NCBI RefSeq assembly: GCF_003337565.1
Contig: NZ_QPJL01000014.1
Span: 34,848-98,847 of the forward strand
Direction of reading: 5' to 3'
Source of the DNA: Paracoccus lutimaris
GTDB lineage: Bacteria > Pseudomonadota > Alphaproteobacteria > Rhodobacterales > Rhodobacteraceae
DNA: 64,000 bases
The translations under genes were made by a program, and so were the position numbers. The notes under the pieces were generated by a model. The model made no database searches and was not told where the DNA came from. It was given only the letters and a program-made list of their open reading frames with translations. Below are positions 45,556-54,632 of the stretch, in pieces (position 1 is the stretch's first letter; every line of letters starts with the position of its first letter).

Positions 45556-47753
45556 GCTGTTGCCTCCTTTGCGGCGGGGGGATTGGAGCGGCGGCGCAGG
45601 CGGCGTTCGCCGACCAGCATCTGGAAACCGCCGATGACGATGATCATCACCACGATCAGGACCGAGGAATAGGCAATCGCCACGCCATATTGGCCGTTCT
45701 CGACCAGACCGACGATATAGGCGGTCGCCATGTTGTATTTCGCCGAGACCAGGAAGATCACCGCCGAGATGGACGTGATCGCCCGCACGAAGCTGTAGAC
45801 CAGCGCCGCCGTGATGGCCGGCCGCAGCAGGGGCAGGATCACCCGGCGCAGCGTGCGGCCGGAATTGGCGCCCAGCGTCAGCGAGGCCTCGTCCAGACTG
45901 CCGTCCAGCTGCGCCATGGCCGCGATCGAGCCACGCACACCCACCGGCATGTTGCGGAAGACAAAGCACATGATCAGGATCAGTGCCGTGCCGGTCATCT
46001 GGATCGGCGGCAGGTTGAAGGCCATGATGTAGCTGATGCCGATAACCGTGCCGGGGATGGCAAAGCTCATCATCAGCACGAACTCGAACACGGCCTTGCC
46101 CGGGAATTTCTGCCGCGCGATCAGCCAGCCGGTCAAAAGACCGACCGCCGCCGTCAGAGGTGCCGCGATCAGGGCGATCAGCATCGTGGTCCAGAAGCTG
46201 TTCCACGCCACGCCTGTCCAGCGCAACCCATCCTCGCCCCAGGTGATGCCAAAGGCATGGGCGTAATGTTCCAGCGTCAGGCTGTTATCCAGCCCCCACA
46301 GCTTCACGAAGCCGCCGAACAGGATCATCGTATAGACGACCAGCGTGAAGATGCTCCAGACGGTGACAATCGTGATCACTGGCCAGGCCAGACGGCGCGG
46401 CAGGCCGGCATGCATGCCGCCGTCACCCTTGCCGCCCACGGTGGCGAAGTTCTTGCCCGAGAGCCACATCCGCTGCGCCAGGAACGCCGAAAGCGTGAAG
46501 CACAGCAAGATGGCCGCCAGCACCGCCGCACGCGACGGATCGTTCTGCGCACCCACGACCGAGAAGAAGATCTCGGTCGAGAGCACGCCCCCCGAGCCAC
46601 CCAGAACCAGCGGGTTGCCGAAATCGGCCATGCTTTCGATGAAGCCGATCAGGAAGGCATTGGCCAGACCCGGCGCCATCAGCGGCAGCGAGACCATGCG
46701 GAAGGTGCGCCAGCGTCCGGCGCGCAGGGTCTGGCTGGCTTCCTCCATCGAGGGGCTGATGCCCTCGACCACGCCGATCAGCACAAGGAAGGAAATCGGC
46801 GTGAAGCTGAGGACCTGCGCCAGCCAGATGCCCGGCAGGCCATAGATCCAGCGTCCGAATTCAAGCCCGGTCGCGCCCTCGATCACCTGCGTCAGCGTGC
46901 CGGTGCGGCCCAGCAGCATGATCAGGGACAGGCCGACGACAAAGGGCGGCGTGATGATCGGCAGGATCGTCAGCAGCCGCAGGCTTTTCTTGAACGGAAA
47001 CGCGGTGCGCGTGGCGACCAGCGCAAAGGCCAGCCCAAGGCCCGTCGTCGCGGTGGCGGTGCACAGCGCCAGGAACAGCGTGCGCCAGGCGACACCGCAG
47101 CTGGGTCCGCCGATCAGGCAGGACAGGCTCCAGATCTTGGGGTCGACGATGTTGCGCGCCACGCCCTCGGTCGTGAAGGCGCCGTCGATATCCTGAAACG
47201 CGCCGGTAAAGATCGACAGGATCGGATAAAAGACGAAGGTGGCGACCAGAAGGATCAGCATCGAGATCGAGGTCAGGATGAAGGCGTCGCCCTTGAGCGC
47301 GCCGCGCTCGGCCGCCCCGAATGAGATCAGGCAGGTAAAGGCCACCGCCAGGATCACCGCGCCGGCGCCAAAGGCGGGCTGCCCCGCCACCTCGCCGAAC
47401 ATGCTTTCCAGCAGACCCCAGTTCCAGCCGCGTGTGCCGATGGCCAGGCCCTCGGCGATCAGCCAGACCAGCCCGGCGGCACCCAGCCACACCAGCCAGC
47501 GCCCGCGATCCGCCCCCGAGGGACGGGCATGGCGCAGCCACAGCGCGCCCAGGATCAGTGCCAGCACCGGCCAAAGCTGCCAGCGCCCGATTGCGACCTG
47601 AACCGTCGCCGGCCACAGGTCTGATTTCGTGAAAAGGTCACCGATCCAGCCGAAACTGAAAAAGCCACCGCGAATCTTGTACCAAGGCAGGATCAGCAAC
47701 GCCGCTATCGCGCCGCCCAGGATCCAGTCCAGGCGCCTGTTGTCAGCATTCAT
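45552..47753 (-). CDS. AfuB/FbpB-type permease, two permease modules in one chain
   Basis: A 733-aa membrane protein with about 14 helices: an N-terminal extension of four or five helices and two binding-protein-dependent permease modules. EAA-loop motifs occur twice: EASQTLRAGRWRTFRMVSLPLMAPGLANAFLIGFIESMADFG near 345-385 and EASLTLGANSGRTLRRVILPLLRPAITAALVYSFVRAI near 635-670. This fused arrangement is normal for the Fbp/Afu group. It lies between the binding-protein gene (70 nt upstream) and the ATPase gene (GTGA overlap). Confidence 0.92.
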   Translation of the reverse strand: MNADNRRLDWILGGAIAALLILPWYKIRGGFFSFGWIGDLFTKSDLWPATVQVAIGRWQLWPVLALILGALWLRHARPSGADRGRWLVWLGAAGLVWLIAEGLAIGTRGWNWGLLESMFGEVAGQPAFGAGAVILAVAFTCLISFGAAERGALKGDAFILTSISMLILLVATFVFYPILSIFTGAFQDIDGAFTTEGVARNIVDPKIWSLSCLIGGPSCGVAWRTLFLALCTATATTGLGLAFALVATRTAFPFKKSLRLLTILPIITPPFVVGLSLIMLLGRTGTLTQVIEGATGLEFGRWIYGLPGIWLAQVLSFTPISFLVLIGVVEGISPSMEEASQTLRAGRWRTFRMVSLPLMAPGLANAFLIGFIESMADFGNPLVLGGSGGVLSTEIFFSVVGAQNDPSRAAVLAAILLCFTLSAFLAQRMWLSGKNFATVGGKGDGGMHAGLPRRLAWPVITIVTVWSIFTLVVYTMILFGGFVKLWGLDNSLTLEHYAHAFGITWGEDGLRWTGVAWNSFWTTMLIALIAAPLTAAVGLLTGWLIARQKFPGKAVFEFVLMMSFAIPGTVIGISYIMAFNLPPIQMTGTALILIMCFVFRNMPVGVRGSIAAMAQLDGSLDEASLTLGANSGRTLRRVILPLLRPAITAALVYSFVRAITSISAVIFLVSAKYNMATAYIVGLVENGQYGVAIAYSSVLIVVMIIVIGGFQMLVGERRLRRRSNPPAAKEATA

Positions 47754-47823
47754 GAGGATGTTCCGTCCGGTTCGGGAATGGGCCGGGGCGGCATCATGCC
47801 GCCCCGGAGAACCGCGTTACTCG

Positions 47824-48852
47824 TTACTCGGCGGCGCGGCCGCCGACTTCGGCATCCCAGCGGGCCAGCAGGGCCTTGCGGGTTTCAGCCGAACCGTATT
47901 TGGCGAAATCATAGTCGATCAGCTTGAGCTTGCTGAAATCGGGCGTGTGCTCCGATGCCACCGCCGCCTTGTTCGACTGGACCTGATACGAGCCCGCTTC
48001 GGGCATCAGGTTCTGCGCATCGGTGGTCAGCGCCCAATCGTAGAAGACCTTCGCCTCGTCGGGATTCTGCGCGCCTTCGATGATCGACATCGAGCCGACC
48101 TCATAGCCGGTACCCTCGCAGGGGGCGACGACCTTGATCGGGAAGCCCTCGACGGTCTGGCCGATGGCGTCATGCATGAAGACGATGCCCAGGCCCGCCT
48201 CGCCGCGCGCCGCCGCCTTGACCGGCGCCGAGCCGGACTTGGTGTATTGCGCAACGTTGCTGCCCAGTTTCTTCAGGTAATCCATCGCCTCGTCCTCGCC
48301 CATCAGCTGGACCAGCGTGGCCAGCGCCGTATAGGCGGTGCCCGAGGAGTTCGGATCGGCGATCTGGATTTCGCCCTTCAGCGCGGGGTCCAGCAGGTCC
48401 GACCAGCAGGTCGGCTCTTTCAGGCCCTTCTTGGTGAAGATGTCGGTGTTGTAGCCCCAGCCAAGCGCGCCGCTATAGACGCCGACCGTGCGATAGCCCG
48501 AGGTTTCGGCCTGCTCGACCGCCCAGTCGTGCAATTCGGCCAGATGCTCGGACTTGTATTCCGCCGTCAGGCCCTCGGCCGCGGCTTGCAGCTGCGGATC
48601 GCCCGTGCCGCCCCACCACAGGTCGGTCTGCGGGTTGCGCCCCTCGGCGCGGACCTTGGCATAGGCCTCGCCCGAGGACAGGCGCACCATGTTGACGCTG
48701 ATGTCGGAATGGCTGGCCTCGAAGGCGCCGACGAGCTTTTCGCAGATCGCCACTTCGGCCGAGCAGATCATGTTCAGCTCGGCTGCGTTTGCTGCAACGG
48801 CCGGCACGGCCAATGCGGCCCCTGCCGCGATGGCGGCGGTTCTGAATTTCAT
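47824..48852 (-). CDS. AfuA-like periplasmic substrate-binding protein
   Basis: A 342-aa periplasmic binding protein (family 1). The signal peptide ends near residue 23 (VAANAAEL). LWWGGTGDPQLQAAAEGL near 75, VGVYSGALGWGYNTDIF near 118, and QIADPNSSGTAYTALATLVQLMGE near 155 with YTKSGSAPVKAAARGEAGL near 195 match, by recall, the AfuA branch. A. pleuropneumoniae AfuA, once called an iron-binding protein, was shown to bind hexose- and heptose-phosphates. Start is ATG 48852 with GGGAGGGG. A TTGACA promoter and a LacI-type operator lie just upstream. Confidence 0.88.
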   Translation of the reverse strand: MKFRTAAIAAGAALAVPAVAANAAELNMICSAEVAICEKLVGAFEASHSDISVNMVRLSSGEAYAKVRAEGRNPQTDLWWGGTGDPQLQAAAEGLTAEYKSEHLAELHDWAVEQAETSGYRTVGVYSGALGWGYNTDIFTKKGLKEPTCWSDLLDPALKGEIQIADPNSSGTAYTALATLVQLMGEDEAMDYLKKLGSNVAQYTKSGSAPVKAAARGEAGLGIVFMHDAIGQTVEGFPIKVVAPCEGTGYEVGSMSIIEGAQNPDEAKVFYDWALTTDAQNLMPEAGSYQVQSNKAAVASEHTPDFSKLKLIDYDFAKYGSAETRKALLARWDAEVGGRAAE

Positions 48853-48887
48853 AGGTTCCCCTCCCTTGATCTGTGCGTGAGATTGAT

Positions 48888-48901
48888 TGCACAGCTGTGC
48901 A
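48888..48901. promoter_or_regulatory. LacI-type operator O1 (afuA-like promoter)
   Basis: TGCACAGCTGTGCA is a perfect 14-bp palindrome, 4 bp past the -10 of the binding-protein promoter (position about +1). A near-identical copy lies before the divergent lacI gene. The central dinucleotide GC within a symmetric site is typical of LacI/GalR operators. Confidence 0.8.
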
Positions 48902-48905
48902 TGAC

Positions 48906-48933
48906 AATTCAACACGAATCGGGTCCATGTCAA
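48906..48933 (-). promoter_or_regulatory. Promoter of the AfuABC-like operon
   Basis: On the minus strand TTGACA (48933-48928), a 16-nt spacer, then TGAATT (48911-48906). The -35 is a perfect consensus. Operator O1 overlaps the expected transcription start, so repressor binding should block transcription. Confidence 0.6.
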
Positions 48934-48976
48934 CAAAGAATTTTCAAGATAATGCTTTCTATGTCGATTCATCTGG

Positions 48977-48982
48977 GATAAT
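48977..48982 (+). promoter_or_regulatory. Putative -10 of the lacI-type gene
   Basis: GATAAT lies 5 bp before operator O2 and 43 bp before the regulator ATG; the -35 region is weak. The arrangement mirrors the divergent promoter and implies autoregulation. Confidence 0.45.
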
Positions 48983-48987
48983 CTGAT

Positions 48988-49001
48988 TGCAATGCTGTGC
49001 A
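48988..49001. promoter_or_regulatory. LacI-type operator O2 (regulator promoter)
   Basis: TGCAATGCTGTGCA matches O1 at 12 of 14 positions and starts exactly 100 bp from it. It lies between the putative -10 and the regulator start codon. Confidence 0.7.
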
Positions 49002-49024
49002 TCAAACCTGTCTGAGGTGGAGAT

Positions 49025-50071
49025 ATGTCCAGGACTGCAGTCAGCGCGAAGGATGTCGCCGAGCTTGCGGGCGTGTCGCGGGCGGCGGTTTCGCGATGTT
49101 TCACGCCCGGGGCCAGCATCTCGCCCGAGACGCGGGCGCGGATCGTCAAGGCGGCCGAGCAGCTGGGCTATCAGGTCAACCGCCTGGCCAGCGGCCTGAT
49201 CCGCAACGAGACCGGGCTGGTGGCGCTGATCGTCTCGGATATGGCGACGCCCTATCGCTCGCATCTGCTGGCGGCGCTGACCGAGGCCGTGCAGCAGGCC
49301 GGCAAGGTGGCGCTTTTGATCAAGACTGACCGCAGTGATGGCAGCGCCGAACAGGCTTTGCGGCAGGCGATCAGCTATCGCACCGATGCGGCCATCTTCC
49401 TGTCGGGGATGCCGGCGCGTTCGCTGGCCGAGACCTGCATGCGCAACGGCATGCGTCTGGTGCTGATCAACCGCGACGAGGACCGGCCGGGCGCGTTGCA
49501 GGTGCGTCTGCATGATGCCGAGGCCGGGCGGCGCGCGGTCGCGGTCCTGCGGGCCGCGGGGTGCCGGCGGCTGGCGCTGGCCAGCTCCGGGGTCGGAACG
49601 CACAGCATTTCCGAACGGGAGCGCGGCTTTCGCGAGGCGGCGACGGCCGCCGGGATCGACTGGATCGAAGAGCGCTTCGGCTCGACCAGCTACCAGACCG
49701 GGCAGGATCTGGGCATGGCGCTGCTGTCGCGGCGCGACCGCCCGGACGGCGTGTTCTGTGCCACCGATCTGCTGGCCTGCGGGGTCATGGATGTGGCGCG
49801 CTGGCGTCTGGGCATCCGCGTCCCCGACGAGCTGTCGCTGATCGGCTATGACAATATCGCGCAGGCGGGTTGGGACAGCTATGGGCTGACCACCTTTTCC
49901 CAGCCTGTCGACGAGATGGCGGCGAAAAGTGTCGAATGGCTGTCGGCGATGGCGGCGAATGACGATGGCGATGACGGGGCCGGGACCGCAAGGGCCGAGA
50001 TTCTCTTCATGCCGCGGCTGGTCTTGCGCGGATCGGTCGCGCAGGGCTTCGTGCCGGGGGTCGGGCGCTAG
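49025..50071 (+). CDS. LacI-family transcriptional regulator
   Basis: A 348-aa repressor-type regulator. The N-terminal helix-turn-helix VSAKDVAELAGVSRAAVSRCF (residues 6-26) is followed by the hinge helix NRLASGLIRNETG and a periplasmic-binding-protein-like sensor domain (VALIVSDMATPYRSHLLAAL ... FCATDLLACGVMDVARWRLGIRVPDELSLIGYDN). It is transcribed divergently from the AfuABC-like operon. Two matching palindromes lie in the shared 172-bp spacer, so it very likely represses both its own gene and the transporter, with the imported compound or a derivative as inducer. ATG 49025 has GGTGGAG upstream. Confidence 0.93.
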   Translation: MSRTAVSAKDVAELAGVSRAAVSRCFTPGASISPETRARIVKAAEQLGYQVNRLASGLIRNETGLVALIVSDMATPYRSHLLAALTEAVQQAGKVALLIKTDRSDGSAEQALRQAISYRTDAAIFLSGMPARSLAETCMRNGMRLVLINRDEDRPGALQVRLHDAEAGRRAVAVLRAAGCRRLALASSGVGTHSISERERGFREAATAAGIDWIEERFGSTSYQTGQDLGMALLSRRDRPDGVFCATDLLACGVMDVARWRLGIRVPDELSLIGYDNIAQAGWDSYGLTTFSQPVDEMAAKSVEWLSAMAANDDGDDGAGTARAEILFMPRLVLRGSVAQGFVPGVGR

Positions 50072-50197
50072 GGCCGGGCGCCGGGGCGGGCGGGAATGCG
50101 CCGTGGTTTCCCCGGTGCGGCTGCTCATCTGGCTTGCGCCTCTGGTCTGACGGCATGCCGTGATTTGGCCGATTGCGGCCTTTCGGGGCAAATTCCC

Positions 50198-50203
50198 TTG
50201 ACC
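50198..50203 (+). promoter_or_regulatory. Possible -35 of the yidC operon
   Basis: TTGACC is 70 nt before the yidC ATG in the 200-nt spacer after the lacI-type gene. No convincing -10 is seen, so this is a weak call. Confidence 0.25.
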
Positions 50204-50272
50204 TTTGGCGGTCGCTTCTGTTGAAGCGGCCCGAACCCACAGGCCGGGTCACGACGAAGGGGCAGCGCCGGA

Positions 50273-52171
50273 ATGGAAGACAACAACCGCAACCTCATTC
50301 TGGCGATGGTGCTTTCTGCCATCGTCATGCTTGTCTGGTCGATCTTCTTCGCCCCCGAACCGCCACCGCCCGCACCCGAGGCCCAGCAGGCGGCGCAGAC
50401 GACCGAGGCCGGCGCGCCGGCAACGCCCGGCACCGCCGGGCAGGCGACGACCGCCCCGGCGCTGGACGCTGCGGCGGCTGCCAATGCCGATCCTTCGGCC
50501 AATGCGGCGCGGGTCAAGATCGAATCGCCCTCGCTCGCAGGGTCGATCTCGCTGGCGGGCGGCCGGATCGACGATCTGGAGCTGACCGGCTATCACGACA
50601 CGCTGGACCCGAAATCGCCCTATGTCCGGCTGCTGTCACCGACCGCGCAAAGCGAACTGCGGGCCGTCGGCAGCGCCGTCGCGCCGGGCGGAGACCTGCA
50701 ACAGGTCGTGCAAAAACCCTATTACGCGGTCTATGGCTGGATGCCCGCCGCTGGTACCGATCCGGCGCTGGTGCCCGGCCCGGCCACGATCTGGCAGGTC
50801 GAATCCGGCACCACGCTGGCCCCCGGCCAGCCGGTCACGCTGCGCTGGGACAATGGCGCCGGCCAGATTTTCCGCCGCATCTATGAGCTGGACGACAAGT
50901 TCCTGTTCACCGTGACCCAGACGCTGGAAAACACCGGCGCCGCGCCCTTCTCGGCCGCGCCCTATGGCATCCTTGCGCGTCACGGCAAGCCCGATACCCA
51001 GAACTTCTTCGTCCTGCACGAGGGCGTTGTCGGCATGACCGACGGCACCCTGCTGGAGGAAAAGTACAAGGATCTGCCCGACCTGTCCCCGCTGGCGGGC
51101 GAAGGCCCGGCCGAGCTGATCAATGTGCAGGAAAACGGCTGGATCGGCTTTACCGACAAATACTGGATGACGACGCTGGCGCCCGCGCCCGGCCAGTCCT
51201 TCACCGCCGTGGTGAAATACGCCCCCGGCGCCGATATCTACCAGACCGAGACCCGGATGCCGGCGCAGACCGTTGCCCCCGGCGCGACCGCGACCTCGTC
51301 GAGCTATCTTTTCGCCGGCGCCAAGGTCTGGGAAACCATCAACGGCTATCAGGAAGCGCCCGGCATCGACCGTTTCGTCGATTCGATCGACTGGGGCTGG
51401 TTCTATTTCCTGACCAAGCCGATCTTCCGCCTGCTGCACTGGCTGCATGGCATGATCGGCAATATGGGCTGGTCGATCATCGCGCTGACCTTCGTTCTCA
51501 AGCTGCTGGTCTTCCCGCTGGCGCGCAAATCCTATGTCTCGATGGCGCGCATGAAGGAACTCCAGCCCGAGATGGAGGCGATCAAGGAGCGCACCGGCGA
51601 CGACCGGATGAAATACCAGAAAGAGGTGATGGAGCTTTACAAGCGCGAAAAGGTGAACCCCGCCGCGGGCTGTTTGCCGGTGCTGTTGCAGATCCCGATC
51701 TTCTTCTCGCTCTACAAGGTGATCTTCGTCACCATCGAGCTGCGCCACGCCCCCTGGGTCGGCTGGATCCGCGACCTTTCGGCGCCGGACCCGTCCAGCC
51801 TGTGGAACCTCTTTGGCATCCTGCCCTGGGCCGGGCCGGGGCAGGGGACTTTCCTGCACAGCTTCTCGCTGCCGATTCTGGCGATCATCCTGGGCATCTC
51901 GATGTGGATGCAGCAAAAGCTGAACCCGGCCCCCGCCGATCCGGCGCAGAAGATGATCTTTGCCTGGATGCCGTGGATCTTCATGCTGATGCTGGGCGGT
52001 TTTGCCTCGGGGCTGGTGCTCTACTGGATCACCAACAACGTCATCACCATCGCGCAGCAATACGCGATCATGTCGATGCACGGGCACCGGCCGGACCTGT
52101 TCGGCAATATCAAGTCGAGCCTGCCGGCGCGTGCCAAGTCGGATGAAAAGAAGGGCAAGAGCGGAAAATGA
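50273..52171 (+). CDS. yidC: Membrane protein insertase YidC
   Basis: YidC, 632 aa, inserts and folds inner-membrane proteins with or without SecYEG. TM1 is at residues about 7-24 (LILAMVLSAIVMLVWSIFF), followed by an Ala/Pro-rich linker and a large periplasmic beta domain (about 80-380). The conserved C-terminal YidC/Oxa1 domain then begins at WGWFYFLTKPIFRLLHWLHG, with five helices including MARMKELQPEMEAIKERTGDD and AGCLPVLLQIPIFFSLYKV. In most bacteria yidC follows rpmH-rnpA; here that part is absent and yidC heads yidC-MOSC-engB-argB. Its stop overlaps the next ATG. Confidence 0.97.
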   Translation: MEDNNRNLILAMVLSAIVMLVWSIFFAPEPPPPAPEAQQAAQTTEAGAPATPGTAGQATTAPALDAAAAANADPSANAARVKIESPSLAGSISLAGGRIDDLELTGYHDTLDPKSPYVRLLSPTAQSELRAVGSAVAPGGDLQQVVQKPYYAVYGWMPAAGTDPALVPGPATIWQVESGTTLAPGQPVTLRWDNGAGQIFRRIYELDDKFLFTVTQTLENTGAAPFSAAPYGILARHGKPDTQNFFVLHEGVVGMTDGTLLEEKYKDLPDLSPLAGEGPAELINVQENGWIGFTDKYWMTTLAPAPGQSFTAVVKYAPGADIYQTETRMPAQTVAPGATATSSSYLFAGAKVWETINGYQEAPGIDRFVDSIDWGWFYFLTKPIFRLLHWLHGMIGNMGWSIIALTFVLKLLVFPLARKSYVSMARMKELQPEMEAIKERTGDDRMKYQKEVMELYKREKVNPAAGCLPVLLQIPIFFSLYKVIFVTIELRHAPWVGWIRDLSAPDPSSLWNLFGILPWAGPGQGTFLHSFSLPILAIILGISMWMQQKLNPAPADPAQKMIFAWMPWIFMLMLGGFASGLVLYWITNNVITIAQQYAIMSMHGHRPDLFGNIKSSLPARAKSDEKKGKSGK

Positions 52172-52932
52172 CCGCTTGCGTCGCCCGGATCAGGCGCCAC
52201 CCGATCAAGGCGATCGGGGGCGAGGACCTTGGTCGCGTCCGTCTGGACGCGGCGCGGCGTCTGCCGGGTGACCGCCAATGGGCCTTGCTGACCGAGGGCG
52301 GTGAACGCCATGCCGGCGACGGCCCGCGCCCCGAGCGCTGGCTGCCGAAATCCTGCTTTCTGCGCGGCGCGGCCTCGGCTGCGCTGCAGGCCGTTCAGGG
52401 TGGCTGGGGCGAGGGGGTCGTGGACGGCCCGATCCGCCTGACCCATCCCGACCTGCCCGACCTGAGTTTTGATCCGGCCCATGAGGGCGCGCGGCTGATC
52501 GACTGGGTCCGCCCGCTCTGGCCCGCCGACAAGCCGGCGCCGACGCGGCTGGTGCAGGGGCCGACCGGCTGGACCGATGTGGCGCAGCCCTGGATTTCGA
52601 TCCTGTCGCTTTCCAGTCTGCGCGATCTTGAGGCCCGCTTGGGCCAGCCCCTGGGCATTGAGCGCTGGCGCGGCAATATCTGGCTGGATGGCTGGGACGC
52701 TTATGGCGAGCGCGATCTGGTTGGTCAGGTCCTGACTATCGGCGGAGTCGAGCTGCGCGTCACCCAGACCATTGGCCGCTGCCCGGCGACCAGTGCCGAT
52801 ACCACGACCGGGCGGATCGATATCGACATGCCCGAGGCGCTCAAGGCCCAGCTCGGGCATAGTGAATTCGGCATCTATGCCGAGGTGGTCACCGGCGGCG
52901 AGATCGCCCCGGGCGATGAGGTGCATGCATGA
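52168..52932 (+). CDS. MOSC domain-containing protein
   Basis: A 254-aa protein with an N-terminal MOSC_N barrel (VARIRRHPIKAIGGEDLGRVRLDAARRLPGDRQWALL) and a C-terminal MOSC domain (ERWRGNIWLDGWDAYGERDLVGQVLTIGGVELRVTQTIGRCPAT). The conserved cysteine in GRCPAT is the candidate sulfur or molybdenum-cofactor ligand. Such proteins handle activated sulfur or act as mARC-like reductases. Linked by ATGA overlaps to yidC before and engB after. Confidence 0.9.
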   Translation: MTACVARIRRHPIKAIGGEDLGRVRLDAARRLPGDRQWALLTEGGERHAGDGPRPERWLPKSCFLRGAASAALQAVQGGWGEGVVDGPIRLTHPDLPDLSFDPAHEGARLIDWVRPLWPADKPAPTRLVQGPTGWTDVAQPWISILSLSSLRDLEARLGQPLGIERWRGNIWLDGWDAYGERDLVGQVLTIGGVELRVTQTIGRCPATSADTTTGRIDIDMPEALKAQLGHSEFGIYAEVVTGGEIAPGDEVHA

Positions 52933-53579
52933 AGGTCGCTTTTCCCGTCGCCCCCGAGCCTGAACCCGAGGTGGCCGAGGCCGCGCGCCAGCTTTTCGCC
53001 GGGCCGGTCGATTTCGTGAAGGGCGTCGTGGCCATGGACGGCCTGCCCCCCGCCGACCGCCCCGAGGTCTGCTTTGCCGGGCGCAGCAATGTCGGCAAAT
53101 CCAGCCTGATCAATGCGATCACCGGGCGAAAGTCGCTGGCGCGGGCCTCGAACACGCCGGGCCGCACGCAGGAAATCAACTATTTCACCCTGGGCGAGCA
53201 GGCCTATCTGGTCGATCTGCCGGGTTACGGCTTTGCCAAGGCGCCGGTCGCGGTGGTGGCCAAGTGGCAGGCTCTGCTGAAGAATTATCTGTCGGGGCGT
53301 CCGACCCTGCGCCGAGCCTTTGCGCTGATCGATTCGCGCCACGGCGTCAAGGATGTGGACCATGAGATCATGCGCCTGCTGGACCGCGCGGCGGTGCCGT
53401 TTCAGGTCGTCCTGACCAAGGGCGACAAGATCGGTTCGCAAGCGATGGAGGCGACCGTCGCGCAGGTGCAGGAGGCGCTGCAAAAGCATCCCGCTGCCTA
53501 TCCCGAGTTGGTCATCACCAGTTCGGACAAGGGGCAGGGCATTGCGACCCTGCGCGCCATCATTGCCGGTCTGGACTGA
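52929..53579 (+). CDS. engB: Ribosome biogenesis GTP-binding protein YihA/YsxC
   Basis: EngB (YihA/YsxC), 216 aa, an essential GTPase for large-subunit assembly. G1 GRSNVGKSSL near residue 55, G3 DLPGYGFAKAP near 97, G4 TKGDK near 160 and G5 ITSSDKGQG near 197 are all present. The first about 35 residues form a short extension. Its ATG overlaps the MOSC gene stop; argB follows after 48 nt. Confidence 0.96.
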   Translation: MKVAFPVAPEPEPEVAEAARQLFAGPVDFVKGVVAMDGLPPADRPEVCFAGRSNVGKSSLINAITGRKSLARASNTPGRTQEINYFTLGEQAYLVDLPGYGFAKAPVAVVAKWQALLKNYLSGRPTLRRAFALIDSRHGVKDVDHEIMRLLDRAAVPFQVVLTKGDKIGSQAMEATVAQVQEALQKHPAAYPELVITSSDKGQGIATLRAIIAGLD

Positions 53580-53627
53580 TCCCCTCCTGCGCCCTAGGGT
53601 CGGTTCCGACGAAACCGGGATCTCCTG

Positions 53628-54542
53628 ATGAGAAAGCAAGACATGAACCGTGACTGGACCGCGACCGCCCGCACGCTCTCGGAGGCGCTGCCCTATATGC
53701 AGCGTTATTCGGGCGCGGTCGTGGTGGTGAAATTCGGCGGCAATGCCATGGGTGACGACGCGGCCATGGCCGAGTTCGCCCGCGACATCGTGCTGATGAA
53801 ACAGGTCGGCATCCATCCGGTCGTGGTCCATGGCGGCGGCCCGATGATCAACGACCTGCTGGGCAAGCTGGGCATCGAAAGCCGTTTCGTGCGCGGCAAG
53901 CGCGTCACCACCCGCGAGACCGTCGAGGTGGTCGAGATGGTGCTGTCGGGCCTTGTGAACAAGCGCATCGTGCAGGCGATCAACGATGCCGGCGGGCGCG
54001 CGGTCGGGATCTCGGGCAAGGATGACGACCTGATGGTCTGCGAGGCCGACGACCCGGAGCTGGGCTTTGTCGGCCGCCCGGTCGAGATGAACGTCCAGAT
54101 CATCCGCGATCTTTACAATGCCGGATTGATCCCGGTCATCGCCCCCGTCGCCACCGGGATGGAGGATAACGAGACCTTCAACGTCAATGGCGACACCGCC
54201 GCGGGCGCCATTGCCGGGGCGCTCAGGGCCGACCGGCTGCTTTTGCTGACCGATGTGTCGGGGGTCAAGGATGCCTCGGGCGAGGTGCTGACGGCGCTGA
54301 AGCCGCAGCAGGTGCGCGACATGATCGTTGCCGGAACCATCGCCGGCGGCATGATTCCCAAGACCGAAACCGCGCTCAAGGCGCTTGAGGAAGGCGTGCG
54401 CGCTGTCACCATCCTGGACGGTCGGGTTCCCAATGCCGTGCTGTTGGAACTGTTCACCGAGCATGGCGCCGGCAGCCAGATCCGCGCGACCAAGCCCAGC
54501 ATCAAACCGCGGGGCTTGCGGCAGGGCGACAGCGAGCTTTGA
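53628..54542 (+). CDS. argB: Acetylglutamate kinase
   Basis: ArgB, 304 aa, phosphorylates N-acetylglutamate in arginine synthesis. [13 protein letters not shown] near residue 28, [19 protein letters not shown] near 65, [22 protein letters not shown] near 105 and [15 protein letters not shown] near 185 are the amino-acid-kinase signatures. The N-terminal helix ([19 protein letters not shown]) is the kind that forms arginine-sensitive hexamers. ATG 53628 is used; ATG 53643 (MNRDW) is an equally good start. Confidence 0.97.
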   Translation: MRKQDMNRDWTATARTLSEALPYMQRYSGAVVVVKFGGNAMGDDAAMAEFARDIVLMKQVGIHPVVVHGGGPMINDLLGKLGIESRFVRGKRVTTRETVEVVEMVLSGLVNKRIVQAINDAGGRAVGISGKDDDLMVCEADDPELGFVGRPVEMNVQIIRDLYNAGLIPVIAPVATGMEDNETFNVNGDTAAGAIAGALRADRLLLLTDVSGVKDASGEVLTALKPQQVRDMIVAGTIAGGMIPKTETALKALEEGVRAVTILDGRVPNAVLLELFTEHGAGSQIRATKPSIKPRGLRQGDSEL

Positions 54543-54632
54543 CAACCCGCAAGAGAGTGCTTGCCGGGGCAATGAAAGCTGTGGCAGGTTCGGCGGGCGG
54601 TGCAAAATTAACATGGTCAAAAAGGCAATTCG

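Noticed and set aside
47824..48852. Ferric iron-binding protein FbpA
   Set aside because: Motifs follow the AfuA branch better, and phosphatase and LacI neighbours do not fit iron; kept as an alternative only.
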